A stretch of DNA of 64,000 bases from assembly GCF_963169125.1 (NCBI RefSeq), contig NC_084802.1:32456107-32520106 (forward strand), in the 5' to 3' direction. Positions 57,026-64,000 of the stretch are shown here, one piece after another. The stretch is from Humulus lupulus (Eukaryota > Streptophyta > Magnoliopsida > Rosales > Cannabaceae). The translations under genes and the position numbers were made by a program. Within the stretch, counting starts at the first letter, position 1. Each line of letters starts with the position of its first letter. The notes under the pieces are model-generated. The model was not told where the DNA came from. It saw only the letters and a program-made list of their open reading frames with translations, and did not search any database.

Positions 57026-59457
57026 GACCAAGATTGGTATAGAATCTGCAGTTGATAGTTGGCAGATATAAATATATGAATACCGAAATTAAGAGAAAGG
57101 ATCTTGTAAGAATGGTTCAGAATCCTACCATTTTAGTAAGAATGTATTACGATAGGAGGATCGGATGAGTGATCCAATGAAAGCTGGCATTGAGGCAAAG
57201 ATTCTAGATAGGTCTTGTACTACCTCCTTATGATTGTTGTATCCAGGAAATATTAATGGGTGTTAAGATCTGAAATTTGTATATTGGAAGGCAAAAGGGT
57301 ATAGTCGTGGACCGTAAGGGTTGACTACATTAGACTGCAAGAAAGATGAATGGATATGAAAAGTTGTGACTCAACAGATTGAGTTAACATACCTTGGTTC
57401 GTGTGAATGGGTATCACAATAATGTGTATGGGCGAAGGGAGACCGTATGTCTCCGTGGGACACCGAAGTCGGTGGTGTCGGATTGAGACCCTTTATTTTC
57501 CAAGTTCTGGAAAAGGATTGTAAGGGGCAATACGTATAAGATTGAGACTTAGAATTATTAATAACCTTCAGATAGACTGACAATCTGAAGAAATGACTCA
57601 GACTTTAAGAATTGTATATCGAATGTGTAAGTATTTGGGGCATTGAGATAAGTACGATCCCTTGATTGAATAGCCACGATGATGGAATTCGGTCAACGAC
57701 TAGGGTAATTCTAGACAAGATACAGTGAGATAGGGAGCGAGAAACACTTGTTCCAAGTAAGGAAATGAGAGTCAGGAAATATGATGGTTCAGAGTTGGTC
57801 CGGGGGACCAATGAAGTTATTAGGATTGTTAGGGTAGAAGTGTCTGCCTATTTAAAAGGACATAAGAGTTCGTAAATTTCAAGCATGGGAACACGGAGTT
57901 CCAGAATGGGAGACTTTGAATTTCTTCGAGTATTGTGGACTTAAAAGGATAAGATATTTTGGGAAAGAAAGAGGAGTTTTGACTCTCGAATTAGTAGACT
58001 TCTGAGATCTTACCAAGGACTAGGCTAGGGGCCTACTGATTAGCCTTACCCTAGTATGGGTGGTGGCTCATAAGGTGTTACTGGTTCCAATGTCAAGGAA
58101 AGTGGTGTAAAATATTACCGATGATGGGGTGAAGAGACCCTAGAACTTCCATAGGAGTTACTGCGCAAGGAAAAGCTAATGAACCTATAGTAAATAAGAT
58201 AAAGTCTTATAGAATAAGACTGTCACTCTAGTTAGGTAAATGACCAAGATTGGTATGGAATATGCAATTGATAGTTGGCAGATATAACTCTATGAATAAT
58301 GAAATTCAGAGAAAGGATCTTGTAAGAATGGTTCAGAATCCTACCATTTTAGAATGAATGGGTTAAGATAGGAGGATCAGATGAGTGATCCGATGAAAGC
58401 TGGAATTGAGGCAAAGATTCTAGATGGGTCTTGTACTACCTCCTTATGATTGTTGTATCCAGGAAATATGAATGGGTGTTAAGATCTGAAATTTTTATAT
58501 TGGAAGGCAAAAGGGTATAGTCATGGACCGTAAGGGTTGACTACATTAGACTGCAAGAAAGATGAATTGATATGAAAAGTTGTGACTCAACAGATTGAGT
58601 TAACATACCTTGGTTCGTGTGAACAGGTATCACAATAATGAGTATGGGCGAAGGGAGACCGTATGTCTCCGTGGGACACCGAAGTCGGTGGTGTCGGACG
58701 GAGACCCTTTATTTTCCAAGTTCTGGAAAAGGATTGTAAGGGGCAATATGTATAAGATTGAGACTTAGAATTATTAATAACCTTCAGATAGACTGGCATT
58801 CTGAAGGAATGACTCAGACTTTAAGAATTGTATATCGAATGTGTAAGTATTTGGGGCATTGAGATAAGTACGACCCCTTGATTGAATAGCCACGATGATG
58901 GAATCCGGTCAACAACTAGGGTGATTCTAGATAAGATACAGTGAGATAGGGAGCGAGAAGCACTTGTTCCAAGTAAGGAAATGAGAGTCAGGAAATATGA
59001 TGGTTCAGAGTTGGTCCGGGGGACCAATGAAGTTATTAAGATTGTTAGGGCAGAAGTGTCTGCCTATTTAAAAGGACATAAGAGTTCGTAAATTTCAAGC
59101 ATGGGAACACGGAGTTCCAGAATGGGAGACTTTGAATTTCTTCGAGTATTGTGGACTAAAAAGGATAAGATATTTTGGGAAAGAAAGAGGAGTTTTGACT
59201 CTCGAATTAATAGACTTCTGAGATCTTACCAAGGACTAGGCTAGGGGCCTACCGATTAGCCTTACCCTAGTATGGGTGGTGGCTCATAAGGTGTTACTGG
59301 TTCCAATGTCAAGGAAAGGGGTGTAAAATATTACTGATGATGGGGTGAGGAGACCCTAGAACTTCCATAGGAGTTACTGCGCAAGGAAAAGCTAATGAAC
59401 CTATAGTAAATAAGATAAAGTCTTGTAGAATAAGACTGTCACTCTAGTGAGGTAAAT
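57026..59457 (+). repeat. Two tandem 1,216-bp copies of a decayed gypsy integrase region
   Basis: Copy 1 is 57026-58241 and copy 2 is 58242-59457, both 1,216 bp, joined at gaggtaaat/gaccaag. Each copy aligns loosely to the integrase of the chromodomain element. attgaggcaaagattctaga matches the REILDESH region, gagttccag..gggagac matches the VEFQVGDY region, and aagatattttgggaaagaaa matches the RRFGKKGK region. All frames are full of stops. The first 60 bases of the copies differ more than the rest. Confidence 0.88.
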
Positions 59458-59553
59458 GATTAGATGTTGAAGTTATAGTTAGATTCACGGGATTTGTATC
59501 CCGAGGAGTTTGAATAAATTTTGAGGACGAAATTTCAATAAGGAGGGGATAGT
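59458..59553 (+). other. 3' untranslated tail and polypurine tract of the decayed gypsy element
   Basis: ttttgaggacgaaattt, then the polypurine tract aaggagggga at 59540-59549. The layout is the same as at 31927-31961. Confidence 0.85.
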
Positions 59554-60175
59554 TGTAACGTCTCGAATTTACTGTTAGAGCTAAGTGCCTGGATTACAGT
59601 GCCTGGAGGGCATAATGGGATATACATGTTGAATTAATTGCATAAATGTGTGACTACGTGGCGTACATGATTTATATGATAATATGGATTTAAATGCATG
59701 TTTATGTGTATTAAATATGCATGTGGGCCCATTCTTGATAATAAGGGCATATTGGTAATATTGGCCCGTTGCGGGCATAAATGTGATTATATGTGTGTAA
59801 ATAATTGAGACCACATTATTATGTGGATATATTTGTAGTTTACGGCTCGAGACGATCCTAGTGAGAAGATTAGCGGAATAGTCACAATGGGGTTTAATAC
59901 CCGACTCGGGGTGAGCCTAGGGGTATTTTGGGAAGTTTAATGTATATTTGGGGATTTATCGAGTAACGGGCAATTATTTGGTAATTAGTTGGGTATGCTG
60001 GGATTAATTGGGAACTTGTTGGACGACTCAAGGAATTGGCAAGAAACGAGGCAAATGGTCGTTTTGCCCTTATGGGCACTGAAGGGTTGAGTCTTTCACT
60101 AAGGGCATTTTGGTCTTTATGTTGGAGGATATAGATAGGAAAGGCTTCAAAGGTTAGCTAGAAGCATCAACAAAC

Positions 60176-60221
60176 TCTCTCTCTCTCTCTCCTACATGAT
60201 CTCTCTCTCTCTCTCTCTCTC
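60176..60221. repeat. (TC)n microsatellite, two runs
   Basis: Two tctctc runs separated by ctacatga. A similar pyrimidine tract precedes the GC island in other LTRs. Confidence 0.9.
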
Positions 60222-60599
60222 CCTTTGGGGAGCTTGGAAGCTTAGGGAAAATCCTGAGGAAGAGCTTGGTATTGAGCTGGGGATTTGGGAAATTATGCTG
60301 GGAGCAAGAAAAGGATTAGCTCAAGGATCAAATAAATTCTGAGGTAAGTTCCACAACTTGGTTATTATATTGTAAATTCTTTGATAAGTTTGGATTGGTG
60401 GTTGGGTTTTAATGTTAGCTTTGATTGCTGAATTGAGGTGAGAGTGGTGGTTGGTTTTTGGGTGATTATGAAGCCTAGGTTGGGTGGTTAGGAGTCTTGG
60501 ACTCAGTTCTAGTTTTGGTGTAAGGTTACAATGACTTTCTGTTGAAATTGGTTGGGATAAAATGTTGAAAAACCTCAGAATTTATGGGTTCAAGGGGGC

Positions 60600-60770
60600 A
60601 CACCGCAAACCAGTTCATGGGCGTCGTGGCCCGCATGACCCCAGGAGCCCTGGGGGCTTGCTGTTTTGCAGCCATGGCGTTAAGGGGGCCAGTCACGACC
60701 CACCCACCTTTGGGTCTTGGGGGTGCGCCAAGACCCTTAGGGCTAGGTCGTGGTCCGCCTAGGCAACCTT
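60600..60770. other. GC-rich dyad island
   Basis: Contains gcgtcgtggcccgc, cagtcacgaccca and ggtcgtggtccgcc: GTCGTGGCC-type motifs in both orientations. About 1.05-1.22 kb from the LTR start. Confidence 0.7.
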
Positions 60771-61885
60771 AGCCAAAATAGGTTTTTGCGCTCGGGGATT
60801 TAAACCTAAGCGCTCGGGATGATTTCTACCACCCGATTTAGTAGAATTTGAAGTCTCGGAGGCTAGTATATTATTCCAAAGATTTTAATTGGTTTAGATT
60901 TTTAATGGTTATCTATTATCGCATTGTGACTAGGCTATACCGCAAGGGCTCAGGATTAGGGATCGTGCTCAGGGCCGTCATATGCTAGTTGCCCGGGACT
61001 TGAGGTAAGAAAACTGCACCCGAGTTGTGAATGGGACTTAAACCTTTGTTAATGAATATACTATGAATATGAACATATATGTATTTGAGAATATATGGAT
61101 GGGCATGCTTGTATACGTTGCCATTGACTACTTGTTATGTATTGTGCATTTGTGATTATATCTGCTTACAAGTCGACCTAAGGGTGTCGGGGGCTGATAG
61201 CAAGTGTGCGGAATGCAGCCCGGCCTAAGGGTGCTGGGGTCGGCTAAAAGACTAGAGGACTCGACCTAAGGGCGCTGGGCCTGGATATTATACCATAAAT
61301 AGAAGTGTGGTTCACACTTAATTATTTCTATTGATTGATGAGTTTAGTTCACGTATTTGACTGAGTTGAATATTACTGTTGGTTGATTACTTATATCCTA
61401 ATGTTAATAGAATATGATGATTTATGTTTACTACTTTTATGTCGTTGCCTAATTGTGCATGTTGATTTAAGTTTTCTTGCCGAGCCTTGGCTTGCGGGTG
61501 CTACATGGTGTAGGTAAGAAAAAAGGGATAGCGGGACCAACCATGAGTTGGAGAGCTTCAGGGGCGGTGTGTACATATGTAGCTTGCTCGATCGCCACGG
61601 TCGAGATAGCTTGAGAGGAACTAGGGTTAAACCATGTTTTTCCGCTTAGGACGACTAAGTTGTATTCTAATTGTCTTTTACAAGTGTGTAAATTGATTTT
61701 GGGACCCCGTGGATAAACTTAATATTTTAATGAAAAATAATCATTTGGTTGACCAAATCTATTAATACCTGACCCTGACTTAGTCCTTAATTACACATTT
61801 AAGTTCAAACGACTTGCTTAGGGAGTTAAGCACTATTTTAAACACACAGTGTAACGGTCTTGGTTTGTAATAACCAAGGTTATTA

Positions 61886-62618
61886 TTTTCTATAAGATCC
61901 TTAAATATGATCTTAGGTTAGATTTAGTTATGACTTGAGTCGTGGAATAAAGATTGCTTTAAGATAACCTTAGGGTATGATTTCTTAATCAAGTTCATTT
62001 TACTTCAAGGCTTATCTACACTCGAGAGGATTATAAGGACTTCATTCAAGATATGCTAGAAGAAGGATCTGATGTGGAAGATTAGACGTATATAAGATCA
62101 CATCGTTAAATTTTATTTTATGTTGTTTTAGAAAATTTTCACTAGTTTGTAATTAATTTCTCATTTTAATAAAACATGTTATTGATTAATTGTTTAATAG
62201 GTATTAAGAATTTTGGATTCAATTGAAAGTGTAAAGTTTAAATTCCTCTCTTATGGGTTAGCCCATTTGTGAACGCCCATATGCTTTGCTTTTTTAGATT
62301 GGGTCCAATTTAAACGAATAGCAATTAATAAAGCAATGGTTCAAATTCCTGTCTTTTGGGTTCAAGTGGAAGTTAAGGTGCCTTAGTAGTGGGTACGATA
62401 TACTAAAACCAACCCTCCTCCATGGAAGATTCAATTGTTAAGGCCCATTTACCCGAGTTAGACTTAATTGTAATAGAATAGTTTTGATAGATAGATGGAA
62501 CTAATAGACAGTAGTACAATAGGCTAGGTTATAATTTTTGTTTGTTTGTCTTAGTTTTTACAATTTTCTCTTTTGGGGGAAACAAAAAAGAAAATGGAGC
62601 AGGAACTAAGAAGATCCG
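61886..62618. other. Unassigned 0.73-kb stretch
   Basis: AT-rich sequence unlike the LTRs. It contains a possible terminal exon (62010-62085) and an aataaa at 62168. Otherwise nothing recognised. Confidence 0.4.
62010..62085 (+). pseudogene. Possible terminal exon of an unknown host gene (captured or relic)
   Basis: After an acceptor-like ttttacttcaag, one frame reads LIYTREDYKDFIQDML then EEGSDVED and a TAG. The acidic ending and the downstream aataaa at 62168 fit a 3' exon. I do not recognise the family, and 25 codons could be chance. Confidence 0.2.
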
Positions 62619-63107
62619 GAAGACTGAACGAACAAGAAACCAATCAGGAAAGAGGACAAGAAAGAAGTTGAAGAATGGATTCGTTTGGTAGAATCCATAC
62701 TAAAACATATGCGCTTAGGAAATGAGGATCGAATCTCATGCGCTTTAAGCTTGCTAAAGAAAGACGCCCACATTTGGTGGGATATAGTGAAGCAGATTAG
62801 AGATGTGAACGTTATGACATGGGACGAGTTTATCCAAGTGTTCAACAATAAGTATTACAGTCCTGCAATTCTAGCAACAAGGGTGGACTAATTCATCGCG
62901 CATACTCAAGGGAATTCCACTGTGACAGAGTATGCCAGGAAGTTTGATAGGCTAGCTAAGTTTGCGGCGGACATGGTACCCACTGAGACGCTAAGAATTC
63001 AAAGATTCGTGAAGGGGCTGAAACCTATGATAGCCCGTGACGTAAAGTTAATTCAGGGAATAACCACTTATGCAGAAGCATTAGAGGTAGCCTTGGAAGC
63101 TGAGTAG
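62619..63107 (+). pseudogene. Ty3/gypsy gag fragment
   Basis: RKEDKKEVEEWIRLVESILK, KKDAHIWWDIVKQIRDVN, WDEFIQVFNNKYYSPAILA, then after a TAA at 62889-62891 TVTEYARKFDRLAKFAADMV, LRIQRFVKGLKPMIARDV and TYAEALEVALEAE. It ends in TAG at 63105-63107. This is the central Retrotrans_gag domain only, with no zinc knuckle, because the LTR at 63119 follows. Confidence 0.88.
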
Positions 63108-63118
63108 GCGGAAGAAAG

Positions 63119-64000
63119 TGTAATGCCCTGGTTACCCCAGAACAGTTACGGTGAACGGTGAACCAGAAATTTGACTCACTACCCGAGTCCTTTGGTTAAA
63201 AACGTGCATCTAAGTGTTATTAACAGGCTAAGGTGGAAAACCAATCAAAATGAAATGATATATTTTATTTAATACATAAAACTGTTCATGGGCCCATCAA
63301 AACATTTACAAGTTATTTACAACTCAAAATGGTCATTACTGTTTCAAATTTACAAACCCGCCGACCTAAGCGGCAAAAATAGGGTAAAACCCCTAGTTCC
63401 TCTGAGAACTCCTTGGCCGTGGTGGTCAAGCGGCCGCATATGTACACATCACCACCTAAGCTCTCCACTCAAGGCTGGGTGAGCTTTTCTTTCCCTTCAC
63501 CTACACCACATAGCACCCATGAGCCAAGGCCCAGCAAGAAAACACAATATAGCATGATATAATATCAACAATGATCATAATAATCATTCAGGACTTTCAG
63601 TCCAAATAGAGGAGTGACAATTGGAAAAGTCACTAAGGTGGGTTCAATTCCCAATAGCCATGTGACGATAGGGTCACCAGGGCTTTAAAGATAAGTGATC
63701 ATTTCACTAGCTTAAATAGGTTAGGTGCATGATGACTAGTCATCAACATAACCTACCTCATGACCATAGAGTCATAACCATTGAACACCATTCCCTAGCC
63801 ATGTGACAAGCAGTCACCTAGGCCTTTGGCCCTGGCTCTGAGTAACTAGTCCTAGACTAGTCAAGCACTTATAAGTTTCATCGACCTTAGGGTCGGTCCA
63901 GCATTAATGCCTTAGAGTCATTCAACGCTGAAATCGATTAGATCTAATCTTCATTCGGCCCTGCGTTCAGGACGCTTATGCCGTTTCTGACTCTTAGGTC
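63119..64000 (-). mobile_element. Tekay-like LTR, minus orientation, runs off the window
   Basis: Plus strand starts tgtaatgccctggttacccc, the reverse complement of an LTR end. It is closely similar to the complement of 18560-19465 (shared gcatatgtacacatcaccacc and ctcttaggtc). Contains the tgagccaaggcccagcaagaa block at 63520-63540. Its start lies beyond 64000, so solo or element status is unknown. Confidence 0.9.

Larger units (their letters stand above)
59554..61885 (+). repeat. 3' LTR of the decayed Tekay-like element (about 2,332 bp)
   Basis: Begins TGTAACGTCTCG after the polypurine tract. The right end is set at aaggttatta by alignment with 34443-34457, and the terminal CA is lost. Holds (TC)n runs at 60176-60221, a GC island at 60600-60770, gaggtaagaaaactgcacc at about 61002 and the ttgccgagccttggcttg block near 61476. 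The ORFs over the island are not supported. Confidence 0.85.

Noticed and set aside
57371..59027. Duplicated 70- and 68-codon minus-strand ORFs
   Set aside because: They repeat only because the DNA is duplicated. The underlying sequence aligns to integrase on the plus strand.

Overview
This is plant nuclear DNA, almost certainly from a eudicot. It consists almost entirely of nested, decayed retrotransposons. I found no convincing host gene, tRNA or CRISPR array. The only rRNA-like sequence is a 5S-derived segment inside a Cassandra-type LTR. The plant assignment rests on the element types: Angela/Tork-like Ty1/copia, Athila, chromodomain (Tekay/Del-like) and Tat-lineage Ty3/gypsy, an L1-type LINE with a DUF4283-like ORF1, and Cassandra. 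The species cannot be named from this sequence.

Layout from left to right. 1-2.9 kb is the 5' half of a LINE on the minus strand. A Ty1/copia element (here copia A) begins near 3.17 kb. It is split first by a solo LTR (3203-5374, target duplication ACAAT) and then by a second copia element (copia B, 5986-38050, target duplication GATAT). Copia B has long LTRs at 5986-8213 and 35832-38050. Inside it lie an Athila element (9793 to about 16.83 kb), a scrambled patch of inverted Tekay-type LTR and gag pieces (16.8-25.6 kb), and a chromodomain Ty3/gypsy element (25.6-34.46 kb). The reverse transcriptase of that last element is itself split by another solo LTR (27376-29538, target duplication TGACT). 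Copia A resumes in frame at 38056. It carries a further solo LTR (38909-41181, target duplication AATCA) and ends with its probable 3' LTR at 41344-42034.

42.7-47.4 kb is the 3' half of a second LINE on the minus strand, with a 3.6-kb solo LTR inside its RNase H domain. 47.4-56.6 kb is a minus-strand Tat-lineage element with a 3' LTR, a polypurine tract, an intron-containing antisense ORF on the plus strand, and a pol with two RNase H domains. A Cassandra solo LTR with target duplication TTAAT sits between the Tat 3' LTR and the antisense ORF. 56.6-59.55 kb is a decayed integrase region duplicated as two 1,216-bp tandem copies. It leads into a polypurine tract and a 3' LTR (59554 to about 61.89 kb). 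The end holds about 0.7 kb of unassigned sequence, a gag fragment and the start of another minus-strand LTR.

No pol reading frame is intact, so nothing here is likely to move on its own. The most informative signals are the exact target duplications, which give the insertion order; a recurring island of self-complementary GC-rich motifs at a similar place in many of the LTRs; a conserved block near the LTR 3' ends; the Tat antisense gene with a visible intron; and the Cassandra LTR.
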